A DNA stretch of 64,000 nucleotides from Motilibacter rhizosphaerae. GTDB lineage: Bacteria > Actinomycetota > Actinomycetes > Motilibacterales > Motilibacteraceae. The translations under genes and the position numbers were made by a program. Under the pieces are notes generated by a model. The model was not told where the DNA came from and made no database searches. It saw only the letters and a program-made list of their open reading frames with translations. Shown here in pieces: positions 16,730 to 24,618 of this stretch; the stretch's first letter is position 1; every line of letters begins with the position of its first letter. The stretch covers positions 1,127,776 to 1,191,775 of the forward strand of contig NZ_SGXD01000001.1 of NCBI RefSeq assembly GCF_004216915.1. The letters run 5' to 3'.

Positions 16730-17031
16730 GCAGCCAGGGTACGGTGCCCGCCTGGGCGCCCCCGGGACGCGCGCGAGCGCCGGGCGAGCAGGACCCGGCG
16801 AGCGTCCCGGCAGAGCTCCCGAGAGGGGTCCCGAGCGGGTCCGGCAGGGGTCCGACGGAGGTCCCGGCAGGGGCCCGACCAGGCAGGACCGCCCGGGCGG
16901 CGTAGTCAGATCGGACTACGGGCGAACTGTCCGTTTCGGGGATGCCGGGGGTCCTGTCCCGTTCCGTACCGTCGACGCAACGGACGGCCGCGAGGGGGAA
17001 TCGCGGCGGGCCGGGTCGGACGGAGGACGAC
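16730..17031. other. Divergent promoter region of ponA2 and the whiB gene
   Basis: 302 bases without a gene. It holds the dyad at 16901-16920 and a likely whiB promoter just downstream of it. A GGAGGA ribosome-binding site lies at about 17022-17027 before the whiB ATG. Confidence 0.5.
16901..16920. promoter_or_regulatory. Perfect 7-6-7 dyad upstream of whiB
   Basis: CGTAGTC and GACTACG form a perfect inverted repeat around 6 bases (AGATCG), 112 bases before the whiB start and 172 before the ponA2 start. The geometry suits a dimeric regulator such as a Crp/FNR-type or TetR-type protein, although it lacks the GTG-N6-CAC core of the Crp consensus. The regulator is unknown. Confidence 0.5.
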
Positions 17032-17403
17032 ATGGGCAACACCACCATCGCGCTGGGCGCCGCCACGAGCGAGGCGTCGGCGTGGGACCGCGACTGGGCC
17101 TCGCGCGGCGCGTGCCGCAACAGCGACCCCGACGCCCTCTTCGTCCAGGGGGCGGCGCAGAACCGCGCCAAGCTCGTCTGCGGGGGCTGCCCCGTGCGCA
17201 CCGAGTGCCTCGCGGAGGCCCTCGACAACCGCACGGAGTTCGGCGTCTGGGGCGGCATGACCGAGCGCGAGCGCCGCGCGCTGCTCCGCCGGCGCCCGGA
17301 CGTCGAGTCCTGGACGGCCTACCTGCAGGACGCCAAGCGCGACTTCGAGACCGCCACCCGCAAGCCGGGCAGCGCGGTGCTCCCCGCCCAGCGCGGCGCC
17401 TGA
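17032..17403 (+). CDS. WhiB-family iron-sulfur regulator (WhiB4/WblA type)
   Basis: A 123-residue WhiB protein with four cluster ligands at Cys28, Cys50, Cys53 and Cys59 (C-x21-C-x2-C-x5-C), the GVWGG turn at ~71-75 and a basic tail (ERERRALLRRRP) for DNA binding. The stretch FVQGAAQNRAKLVCGGCPVR and the wording around it match WhiB4 of mycobacteria and WblA of Streptomyces rather than WhiB1 or WhiB2. These act as [4Fe-4S] redox-responsive regulators of oxidative stress and of development and antibiotic genes. The location divergent from ponA2 supports the assignment. The upstream dyad at 16901 may control it. Confidence 0.9.
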   Translation: MGNTTIALGAATSEASAWDRDWASRGACRNSDPDALFVQGAAQNRAKLVCGGCPVRTECLAEALDNRTEFGVWGGMTERERRALLRRRPDVESWTAYLQDAKRDFETATRKPGSAVLPAQRGA

Positions 17404-17474
17404 CCCCCGCTCTCCCGCCGGCCGGCGGCACTGCTCCTGCTCGCGCCGCGCGCCCGCGCCGCTAGGGTTCGGGC

Positions 17475-17630
17475 ATGGCCAAGTGGGAGTACGCGACCGT
17501 GCCGCTGCTGACGCACGCGACCAAGCAGATCCTCGACACGTGGGGCGAGGACGGCTGGGAGCTCGTCCAGGTCGTGCCCGCCCCGGGGGGTGGCGAGCAG
17601 CTCGTCGCGTACCTCAAGCGCGAGAAGTGA
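17475..17630 (+). CDS. DUF4177 family small protein
   Basis: A 51-residue protein, MAKWEYATVPLLTHATKQIL at the start and ending QLVAYLKREK. The central WGEDGWELVQVVPAP is the hallmark of DUF4177: a small beta-alpha-beta protein of unknown function that lies immediately before a RidA gene in many actinobacteria. Its stop overlaps the RidA GTG (GTGA at 17627-17630). Confidence 0.85.
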   Translation: MAKWEYATVPLLTHATKQILDTWGEDGWELVQVVPAPGGGEQLVAYLKREK

Positions 17631-18094
17631 CGAGCGCGACCGAGCGCCTCGCCGCCCTCGGGCTGCAGCTGCCGGCCGTGCCGGCGCCCGCCGGCGCGTA
17701 CGTCCCGGCGGTGCGGACGGGCGACCTCGTGTTCACGGCGGGGCAGATCCCGCTGGTCGACGGCGCGGTCGCGGCCACGGGCAAGGTCGGTGCCGGCGTC
17801 GAGCCGGAGCGGGCCCGCGAGCTCGCCCGCACGTGCGCCCTCAACGCGCTCGCGGCCGTCGCCGCCGAGGTCGGGTCGCTCGACCGCGTGGTCCGGGTGG
17901 TGAAGCTCGTCGGCTTCGTCGCCTCCGACCCCGCGTTCACCGGCCAGCCGGGCGTCGTCGACGGCGCCAGCGAGCTCCTCGGCCAGGTCTTCGGCGACGC
18001 GGGGCGCCACGCGCGCTCGGCCGTCGGGGTGGCGAGCCTGCCGCGCGATGTCCCGGTCGAGGTGGAGCTCGTCGTCGAGGTCGCGCCGGGCTGA
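17627..18094 (+). CDS. RidA (YjgF/YER057c/UK114) family enamine/imine deaminase
   Basis: A 155-residue RidA-fold protein. It contains AYVPAVRTGDLVFTAGQIPL, GVEPERARELARTCALNALAAV, and a C-terminal ARSAVGVASLPRDVPVEVEL, where the Arg near the end of the first of these last segments corresponds to the active-site arginine. It hydrolyses reactive enamine/imine intermediates, such as 2-aminoacrylate, protecting PLP enzymes. It starts with the GTG that overlaps the DUF4177 stop. In the conserved neighbourhood it precedes a metallo-beta-lactamase-fold gene, here after an 11-base gap. Confidence 0.85.
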   Translation: MTSATERLAALGLQLPAVPAPAGAYVPAVRTGDLVFTAGQIPLVDGAVAATGKVGAGVEPERARELARTCALNALAAVAAEVGSLDRVVRVVKLVGFVASDPAFTGQPGVVDGASELLGQVFGDAGRHARSAVGVASLPRDVPVEVELVVEVAPG

Positions 18095-18105
18095 GCAGGT
18101 CGAGC

Positions 18106-18828
18106 ATGACCCCCCTGCCGCCCGGCGTGCGCCTCCAGCTGGCCCCCAACCCCGGGCCGATGACGCTCGAGGGCACGTGCACCTGGCTGCTCGACGCCCC
18201 CGGGGGCCCGGTCGTCGTCGACCCCGGGCCCGACGACGAGGCGCACCTCGCCGCCCTCGCCGCAGCCGGACCGGCGCTCGTCGTCCTCACCCACCGCCAC
18301 GCCGACCACGCCGCCGGTGCGGCCCGGCTGCACGCGCTCACCGGGGCGCCCGTGCGCGCCGCCGACCCTGCGCTCTGCCGTGGCGCCACGCCGCTGGTCG
18401 ACGGTGAGGAGCTCCCCGGCGGCGCCGCCGTGCTCGCCGCGCCCGGCCACACCAGCGACTCCGTCTGCCTCGTGCTGCCGGGCGCCGTGCTCACCGGCGA
18501 CACCGTGCTGGGGCGCGGGACGACCGTCATCGACGCGCCCGACGGGCGGCTGGGGGCGTACCTCGCGACGCTCGAGCGGCTGGCCGCGCTCGGCGAGCGC
18601 ACCGTGCTCCCCGGCCACGGGCCGGTCCTGCCGAGCGTGGCCGCTGCTGCGCGCCGGCTGCACGAGCACCGGCTCGCCCGGGTGGCGGAGGTGCGCGCCG
18701 CGCTCGACGCGGGCGCGCGCACGCCCGAGGAGGTCGTGGTCCGGGTCTATCCGGGGCTCGCGCCGGAGCTGGTGCGCCCGGCGCTGCTCTCGACGGCGGC
18801 GGCCGTCGCGTACCTCGAGAGGTTCTAG
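18106..18828 (+). CDS. Metallo-beta-lactamase-fold hydrolase
   Basis: A 240-residue MBL-fold protein with the metal motif LTHRHADHAAGAARL (HxHxDH), a third His in APGHTSDSVCLVLP, Asp in LTGDTVLG, and a last His in LPGHGPVLP. The C-terminal ~60 residues have a winged-helix-like region (VRAALDAGARTPEEVV...), as in LACTB2-type hydrolases. Substrate unknown; thioester or RNA hydrolysis are both known for relatives. It corresponds in position to Rv3677c. Its TAG stop shares the palindrome CTAG with the crp stop on the other strand. Confidence 0.87.
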   Translation: MTPLPPGVRLQLAPNPGPMTLEGTCTWLLDAPGGPVVVDPGPDDEAHLAALAAAGPALVVLTHRHADHAAGAARLHALTGAPVRAADPALCRGATPLVDGEELPGGAAVLAAPGHTSDSVCLVLPGAVLTGDTVLGRGTTVIDAPDGRLGAYLATLERLAALGERTVLPGHGPVLPSVAAAARRLHEHRLARVAEVRAALDAGARTPEEVVVRVYPGLAPELVRPALLSTAAAVAYLERF

Positions 18829-19541
18829 CCCGCCCGCCGCGCCAGGCGGTCGATGTCGAGCAGGACGACGGCGCGGGCCTCGTGGCGCAGCCAGCCGCGC
18901 TGCTGGAAGTCGGCGAGCGCCTTGTTGACGGTCTCCCGGGAGGCGCCGACGAGCTGCGCGAGCTCCTCCTGCGTGAGGTCGTGCGTGACGTGGACGCCCT
19001 GGTCGCTCGGCACGCCGAACCGGCGGGCGAGGTCGAGCAGCGCCTTGGCCACCCGTCCGGGGACGTCGCGGAAGACGAGGTCGGAGAGCGTGTCGTTGGT
19101 GCGCCGCAGCCGCCGGGCCAGCGCGCGCAGCATGGCGACGCCCACCTCCGGGCGCCGGCGGATCCACGGGTCGAGGTCGTCGTGGCCGAGGCCGATGAGC
19201 GTCGTCGCCGTCACGGCGGTGGCGGTCGCGGTGCGCGGGCCCGGGTCGAACAGCGACAGCTCGCCGAACATCTCGCCCGGGCCGAGGATGCCCTGGAGGT
19301 TCTCGCGGCCGTCGGGGGAGGTCCGCCCGAGCTTGATCTTGCCGTCGGTCACGACGTAGAGGCGGTCGCCCGCGTCGCCCTCCGCGAAGAGGACCTCCCC
19401 GCGGACGAGGGTCACCTCCACCATCGCGGCGCGCAGCTCGGCGACGGCCTCGTCGTCCAGGGCTGCGAACAGGGGGGCCTGGCGTACGTGGTCGGAGACC
19501 ACCGCTCCGTCGCTGCTGCTCACCCGTGAAGTCTGCCCCAT
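18825..19541 (-). CDS. crp: Crp/Fnr-family transcriptional regulator (Crp)
   Basis: A 238-residue Crp. A cyclic-nucleotide domain (~20-135) has FAEGDAGDRLYVVTDGKIKL and GEMFGELSLFDPGPRTATATA, the phosphate-binding cassette with its Glu and Arg. The C-terminal domain is a winged helix with recognition helix region GASRETVNKALADFQQRGW. The wording is close to mycobacterial Crp (Rv3676), so it is a cAMP-responsive global regulator. The ATG at 19541 gives a short Ser-rich extension; a GTG at 19523 would give a form closer in length to relatives. It ends tail-to-tail with the MBL gene. Confidence 0.9.
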   Translation of the reverse strand: MGQTSRVSSSDGAVVSDHVRQAPLFAALDDEAVAELRAAMVEVTLVRGEVLFAEGDAGDRLYVVTDGKIKLGRTSPDGRENLQGILGPGEMFGELSLFDPGPRTATATAVTATTLIGLGHDDLDPWIRRRPEVGVAMLRALARRLRRTNDTLSDLVFRDVPGRVAKALLDLARRFGVPSDQGVHVTHDLTQEELAQLVGASRETVNKALADFQQRGWLRHEARAVVLLDIDRLARRAG

Positions 19542-19567
19542 CCGGGTCGTGTCGAGCCCCCCGGACG

Positions 19568-20092
19568 CTAGACCGGCAGCGCCACCAGGCAGAGCCGCGG
19601 GTCGGCGGCGTAGCGCGCGACGAGGTCGCGGGTCGCGAGGTCGATCCGCTCGTGCAGCCGGCGGCGGTACGCCGAGAGCTGCTCGTCCATCTCGACCAGC
19701 GTGGCCAGCAGCGCCGAGCGGGCGCCCTCGTCCTCGGGGTCGACCGCGGACCACACGGCCTCGAGGCCGGGGAGGGGCGGGAGCAGCGAGCTGCCGTCCG
19801 CGGTGAGGAACGCGGTGCGCCCCGGCACCACCTGCTGGGAGCTCAGCACCTCCTGCAGCCGGGCGACGGGGAGGTCGCGCGACTGGCGCAGGACGTCGGC
19901 GCGCGCCTGGACGAGCCGGCGCCAGTACGACACGCGACCCTCCTCGTCGCCCAGCTCGGTGCGCATGGCCCGCAGCTCGCCCAGGGCGAGGTGGGCGAGC
20001 TCCGGGACGCGGTCCGGCAGCGGCCGCGGGCCCCGTCGCACGGGCGGGAGGCCCGCAGCGGCAGGGGGCAGCTCGTCGGTCACCGGAGTCAT
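19568..20092 (-). CDS. RsiG-like c-di-GMP-binding anti-sigma factor
   Basis: A 174-residue, largely helical soluble protein. Residues 51-66 read E-x3-S-x2-R-x3-Q-x3-D exactly (E51, S55, R58, Q62, D66), the signature with which Streptomyces RsiG binds c-di-GMP. A second helix has the related D136-x3-S140-x2-R143-x3-H147-x3-D151, with E to D and Q to H changes. RsiG in complex with c-di-GMP sequesters the sporulation sigma factor WhiG. The start LAHLALGELRAMRTELGDEE also fits. No WhiG-type sigma gene is in the window. It lies between crp and nth. A GTG 9 bases into the gene is an alternative start. Confidence 0.75.
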   Translation of the reverse strand: MTPVTDELPPAAAGLPPVRRGPRPLPDRVPELAHLALGELRAMRTELGDEEGRVSYWRRLVQARADVLRQSRDLPVARLQEVLSSQQVVPGRTAFLTADGSSLLPPLPGLEAVWSAVDPEDEGARSALLATLVEMDEQLSAYRRRLHERIDLATRDLVARYAADPRLCLVALPV

Positions 20093-20250
20093 CTCGCGCT
20101 CTCTCGCAGGGGGGCGACCCGGCCCGTACGGGCAGGTCGTGCAGCGATGGGGGGATCGTCGGGGGTCCCGGAGCGCTTGAGACCAGGGCGGAGGAGGTCA
20201 CCCGTACGGCGTCGGGGAGCGCTGTCGGCGTCGCCCCGTAGGCTGACGGC

Positions 20251-21012
20251 GTGCCGTCGGCTGCCCCCTCCTCCGCGCCCCCGAGGACCGCCCCGCCCGT
20301 GGCCCTCGTGCGCCGGGCGCGCAAGATCGACCGCCTGCTCGCGGAGCGCTACCCCGACGCGCACTGCGAGCTCGACTTCACCAGCCCGCTGGAGCTGCTG
20401 GTCGCCACGGTGCTCTCCGCGCAGACGACCGACGTGCGGGTCAACATGGTGACCCCGACGCTGTTCGCGCGGTACCCGACGGCGCGCGACCTCGCGGGCG
20501 CCGACCGCGCGGAGCTCGAGGGCATCATCCAGTCCACCGGCTTCTTCCGGCAGAAGGCGCAGTCCGTGCTGGGGCTCGCGCAGGCGCTGGTGGAGCGCTA
20601 CGACGGCGAGGTGCCGGCGCGCCTCGAGGACCTCGTGACGCTGCCCGGCGTCGGGCGCAAGACCGCCAACGTCGTGCTGGGCAACGCGTTCGGCATCCCG
20701 GGGATCACCGTGGACACGCACGTCGGGCGGCTGTCCCGGCGCTTCGGCTGGACCGAGTCGGAGGACCCGGTCGTCGTCGAGGCCGAGGTCGGGGCGCTGT
20801 TCGAGAAGCGCGGGTGGACCATGCTCAGCCACCGGCTGATCTTCCACGGCCGGCGCACCTGCCACGCGAAGAAGCCGGCGTGCGGGGCGTGCCCGGTCGC
20901 GCGGCTCTGCCCGGCGTACGGCACCGGGGAGACCGACTCCGAGCGCGCCGCGAAGCTGGTCAAGGACCGGGTGCCCGCCGACCCGGCAGCGCCGCTCGGC
21001 ACGCTGGCCTGA
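20251..21012 (+). CDS. nth: Endonuclease III (DNA glycosylase/AP lyase)
   Basis: A 253-residue base-excision-repair enzyme acting on oxidised pyrimidines. The helix-hairpin-helix [14 protein letters not shown] carries the catalytic Lys, and [11 protein letters not shown] carries the catalytic Asp. The C-terminal iron-sulfur loop has the expected spacing C-x6-C-x2-C-x5-C in [17 protein letters not shown]. An N-terminal Ala/Pro-rich extension of ~20 residues precedes the domain. GTG start. Divergent from the RsiG-like gene; followed by the Nudix gene after 10 bases, as in the mycobacterial locus. Confidence 0.95.
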   Translation: MPSAAPSSAPPRTAPPVALVRRARKIDRLLAERYPDAHCELDFTSPLELLVATVLSAQTTDVRVNMVTPTLFARYPTARDLAGADRAELEGIIQSTGFFRQKAQSVLGLAQALVERYDGEVPARLEDLVTLPGVGRKTANVVLGNAFGIPGITVDTHVGRLSRRFGWTESEDPVVVEAEVGALFEKRGWTMLSHRLIFHGRRTCHAKKPACGACPVARLCPAYGTGETDSERAAKLVKDRVPADPAAPLGTLA

Positions 21013-21022
21013 GGCGGCCGTC

Positions 21023-21760
21023 GTGGGCCAGCGCACGGGGGAGGGGGGCGGCCCCGTCGTCGACGCGCTCGACCGGCTGGTGCGCACGGTGCGCCGCGAG
21101 GACCTGAGCCGGCACCCCGTGCCCTCGGCCGGCGGTCGCGCCTCGGCCGTGCTGCTGCTGTTCGGTGCGGTGCCCGGGGCGCCCGGCGCACCGGGCGCAC
21201 CGGGCGCCGCCGGCCCCGACGAGCTCGACGTGCTGCTGCTGCGGCGCGCGGACGGCCTGCGCCACCACCCCGGGCAGGTCGCGTTCCCCGGCGGCGCGCT
21301 CGACCCGGGCGAGGAGCCGGTGGCGTGCGCGCTGCGCGAGGCCCGCGAGGAGACCGGGCTGGACCCTGCCGGCGTAGACGTGGTGGGGGTGCTGCCGGCG
21401 CTGTTCCTGCCGCCGAGCGGGTTCGTCGTCACCCCGGTGGTCGCCTGGTGGCGCCGCCCCGGCACCGTCGCCCCCGGCGACCCGGCCGAGGTCGCCGCGG
21501 TCGCGCGCGTGCCGCTCGCGCGGCTGCTGGACCCGGCCAACCGGCTGCGCGTGCGCCACCCGTCCAACGACTACGTCGGCCCGGCCTTCCGCGTCGACGG
21601 CACGGTCGTCTGGGGCTTCACCGCCTCGGTGCTGGCCTCGGTGCTGCGGCTCGCGGGCTGGGAGCGGCCGTGGGACGAGACCGCGCCGCCGCTCGACTCG
21701 ACGACGCTCGACGAGCCGCTCGAGCTGCCGGCGGCGGACCCGCTGCCGGGCTCCGCGTGA
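21023..21760 (+). CDS. Nudix hydrolase, CoA pyrophosphatase type
   Basis: A 245-residue Nudix protein. The CoA-type signature precedes the box (LLLRRADGLRHHPGQVAFPG), and the Nudix box is GGALDPGEEPVACALREA followed by REETGL, fulfilling G-x5-E-x7-REUxEExGU. It cleaves CoA or related pyrophosphates. A collagen-like Gly-Ala-Pro repeat (GAPGAPGAPGAAG) is inserted between the first strand and the signature, coded by a 9-base tandem repeat at ~21177-21208. The stop overlaps the marP GTG (21757-21760). Confidence 0.88.
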   Translation: MGQRTGEGGGPVVDALDRLVRTVRREDLSRHPVPSAGGRASAVLLLFGAVPGAPGAPGAPGAAGPDELDVLLLRRADGLRHHPGQVAFPGGALDPGEEPVACALREAREETGLDPAGVDVVGVLPALFLPPSGFVVTPVVAWWRRPGTVAPGDPAEVAAVARVPLARLLDPANRLRVRHPSNDYVGPAFRVDGTVVWGFTASVLASVLRLAGWERPWDETAPPLDSTTLDEPLELPAADPLPGSA

Positions 21761-22944
21761 TCGTCGACGTCGTCCTCGCGGTCGCGGCCGTCTCCTTCGC
21801 CCTCTCCGGGTGGCGGCAGGGCGCGCTCGTCGGCGCGTTCGGCTTCGCCGGGTTCCTCGCCGGCGGGGTCGGCGCGATGATCGCGACCCCCAAGGTCGTC
21901 GACCGCTGGTCGCAGGGCCCGCTCCAGGTGCTGGTCGCCGCGGGCATCGTGCTCGTCGCGGCACTGCTCGGGCAGGCGCTGCTGACCGCCCTCGCCCGCC
22001 GCCTGCGCTCGGTGCTCGTGCGCGGGCCGCTGCGCTGGCTCGACGCCGGGCTGGGGGCGGCGCTGAGCGTCCTCGGGCTCGTCACCATCTCGTGGTTCCT
22101 CGCCACCGCCGCCCGCACCTCCACCGTCCCCGAGGTCTCCCGGCAGGTCAGCGAGTCCCGCGTGCTGCGCGCGGTCGACGAGGTGATGCCCGACGCCTCC
22201 CGCTCGCTGTTCGCGTCGTTCCGCGGCCTGCTCGACGAGGGGCAGTTCCCCGAGGTCTTCGGCGGCCTGGCGCCCGAGCGGATCCTGCCCGTGAGCCCGC
22301 CGGACGACGACATCGTCAGCACCCCCGCGGTCGCCCGGGCGGCCGGCAGCATCGTGCAGGTCGTCGGCTCGGCCCCGTCCTGCGACCGGCGCATCGAGGG
22401 CTCCGGGTTCGTCTACGCCGAGCACCACGTGCTCACCAACGCCCACGTCGTCGCCGGCGTGCGGCAGCCCACCGTCATGATCGGCGGGCGCGGCGAGGCC
22501 TACCCCGGGACGGTCGTCGCGTTCGACGCCCGCCGCGACGTGGCGGTCATCTACGTGCCCGGCCTGCCGGCGCGCGCCCGGCCGCTCCCGCTCGTCGCCG
22601 GCGCCGGGCGCGGGGACGCCAGCGTGGTCGCGGGCTTCCCGCGGGGCGGCCCGTACCGGCTGAGCGCGGCGCGCGTGCGCGAGCAGATCCGCGCGCGCGG
22701 CCCCGACATCTACGGCAAGCGGCAGACCACCCGCGACGTCCTCTCGCTCTACGCCACCGTCCAGCCGGGCAACTCGGGCGGCCCGCTGCTGACGCCCAAG
22801 GGCGGCGTCGCCGGCGTGGTGTTCGCGAAGTCGGTCGACGACCCGAAGACGGGCTACGCGCTGACGGTCAGCGAGGTCTCGCCGGTCGCCGACCGCGCCC
22901 GGGCGCTCACGACCGCCGTCCCGACGGGCGCCTGCGCCGACTGA
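21757..22944 (+). CDS. marP: MarP-type membrane serine protease
   Basis: A 395-residue protein. Four N-terminal membrane helices (~1-115, CvpA-like) precede a periplasmic chymotrypsin-fold protease with His230 (LTNAHVV), Asp261 (ARRDVAVI) and Ser340 (GNSGGP). Two cysteines in the protease part (Cys209 and one near the C-terminus) could form the redox disulfide known from MarP. In M. tuberculosis MarP is needed for acid resistance and activates the peptidoglycan hydrolase RipA. Coupled by GTGA to the Nudix gene. It closes the block conserved with Rv3683-Rv3671c. Confidence 0.88.
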   Translation: MIVDVVLAVAAVSFALSGWRQGALVGAFGFAGFLAGGVGAMIATPKVVDRWSQGPLQVLVAAGIVLVAALLGQALLTALARRLRSVLVRGPLRWLDAGLGAALSVLGLVTISWFLATAARTSTVPEVSRQVSESRVLRAVDEVMPDASRSLFASFRGLLDEGQFPEVFGGLAPERILPVSPPDDDIVSTPAVARAAGSIVQVVGSAPSCDRRIEGSGFVYAEHHVLTNAHVVAGVRQPTVMIGGRGEAYPGTVVAFDARRDVAVIYVPGLPARARPLPLVAGAGRGDASVVAGFPRGGPYRLSAARVREQIRARGPDIYGKRQTTRDVLSLYATVQPGNSGGPLLTPKGGVAGVVFAKSVDDPKTGYALTVSEVSPVADRARALTTAVPTGACAD

Positions 22945-23058
22945 GACCCGCTCCGCAGGCGCACGACCAGCGGACGGCAACCGCACGCCAGGCGGACGGC
23001 AAGGGGGCTCCGGCACGGTCGGGGACGTCAACGACCCCTGGTCCGAGGAGACCGTCCG

Positions 23059-24513
23059 ATGTCCGCCCAGCCCCTGTCCGCTGCTCCGCCCGTCCCCGTC
23101 CCCGCCGCTGCCCGGGTGCCCGCCCCCCGGCCCGCTCCCGCCGCGCGCGGCCGGGCCGGCCTCACCCTCGCCGTCGTCTGCGTGACGACCGCCATGCTCA
23201 TGCTCGACATCGCCGTGGTGAACACCGCGCTCGGCCGCGTCGCCCGCGACCTGCACACCGACCTGCCCGGCGTGCAGTGGGTGGTCGACGCGTACACGCT
23301 GGCACTCGCCGCGCTCGTCCTCACCGCCGGCTCGCTGGCCGACCGGCTCGGGCGGCGCCGCCTGCTGGTCGCGGGCCTCGCCGTCTTCACTGGCGGGTCG
23401 GTGGCCTGTGCCGCCGCCCAGTCGATGGGCGTGCTCGACGCCGCCCGCGCCGTCCAGGGCGTCGGCGCCGCTGCGCTGTTCGCGGTGTCGCTCGCGCTGC
23501 TCGGCCACGCGTACCCCGAGGCCGGGTAGCGGGCCTCCGCGCTCGCGGTCTACGGCGCCACCATCGGCGGGTCCTTCGCCGTGGGCCCGCTCGTGGGCGG
23601 GCTGGTGACCCAGCACCTGGGCTGGCGCTGGATCTTCCTGCTCAACGTGCCGGTGGGCCTGCTCTGCCTGGCGCTGACCGCGCTCGGCGTGGCCGAGTCC
23701 CGTGACCCGCGCCCGCGCCGCGTCGACTGGACCGGCCAGGTGCTGCTGACGGGCGCGCTGTTCCTGCTCGTCCTGGGCCTGCTGCGCGGCAACGACGCGG
23801 GCTGGTCCTCCGCCGGGATCGTCGCCTCGCTCGCCGGTGCGGGCGTCCTGCTCGTCGCGTTCGTCGCGGTCGAGGCCGTGGTGCGCGAGCCGATGCTACC
23901 GCTGGGGATGTTCCGCAACCGGGCCTTCACCGGCACCCAGCTGGCGGCGTTCGGCATCTCGTCGTCGCTGTTCGCGGTGTTCCTCTACATCACGCTCTAC
24001 CTGCAGGGGGTCCTCGGCCTCTCGCCGGTGCAGGCGGGTGCGGCGTACCTCCCGGCGACGGTGCTCATGTTCGTCGTCGCCGGCGCGACCGCGCAGCTGC
24101 TCGACCGCGTGCCCGCCGGGCTCGCGCTCGCCGGGTCGCTCGGCGTCGTCGCCGTCGGCCTGGCCCTCGGGACGCTCGCCGGAGTGCACTCCTCGTGGTG
24201 GGCGACCCTGCCCGGCACGATGCTCGCCTGCGGCGGTGCCGGCGTCTTCAACCCCGTCATGAGCGGGCTCGTGCTCTCCGAGAGCTCCGCGGAGCAGGCC
24301 GGCCTTGCCGCCGGGGTCAACGACTCCTTCCGCCAGACGGGCATCGCCGTCGGCGTGGCCGCGCTCGGCGTGCTCGTGCCGGCCAGCTCGGCCTTCGGTG
24401 GCGACCCGGCGGCGTACGTGACCGGCTACCACCACGCGCTGCTCGTCGGGGCGGGCGTCGCGGCGGTCGGTGCGGTCCTCGCTGCCGTGCTGGTGCGGGC
24501 CCCGCGCTCGTAG
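23059..24513 (+). pseudogene. DHA2/EmrB-QacA-type MFS exporter interrupted by an in-frame TAG
   Basis: Read through one stop codon at 23527-23529, the frame gives a complete ~484-residue, 14-helix drug:H+ antiporter. The N-terminal part has TTAMLMLDIAVVNTALGRV and the motif A region LADRLGRRRLLV. It stops at YPEAG-TAG, and the same frame resumes with RASALAVYGATIGGSFAVGP, then LGWRWIFLLNVPVGL and the remaining helices. Relatives have a residue such as Gln or Glu at the stop, so one base change (for example CAG or GAG to TAG) explains it. There is no other damage, so the mutation is recent, or it is a sequencing error. RBS GAGGAG lies before the ATG. Confidence 0.85.
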
Positions 24514-24537
24514 CTCGTACCGGACCCCCACCCCGCG

Positions 24538-24556
24538 GTGATCATGCAGGTCCTGG
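24538..24556 (+). repeat. Copy 1 of the GTGATCATGCA repeat
   Basis: 19 bases, GTGATCATGCAGGTCCTGG, in direct orientation to copy 2 (24569) and exactly complementary to copy 3 (24591-24609). It can pair with copy 3 as an alternative to the copy 2-copy 3 hairpin. Confidence 0.6.
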
Positions 24557-24568
24557 TCCCCCCTCCTC

Positions 24569-24609
24569 GTGATCATGCATGTCCTGGGACCCAGGACCTG
24601 CATGATCAC
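24569..24609. terminator. Near-palindromic hairpin (copies 2 and 3 of the GTGATCATGCA repeat)
   Basis: Two 20-base arms (24569-24588 and 24590-24609) with one mismatch and a one-base centre. It sits between the converging MFS remnant and DNA-glycosylase genes and can act as a bidirectional terminator. A 13-base part recurs at 43598-43610. Confidence 0.6.
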
Positions 24610-24618
24610 GGGGAGGGG

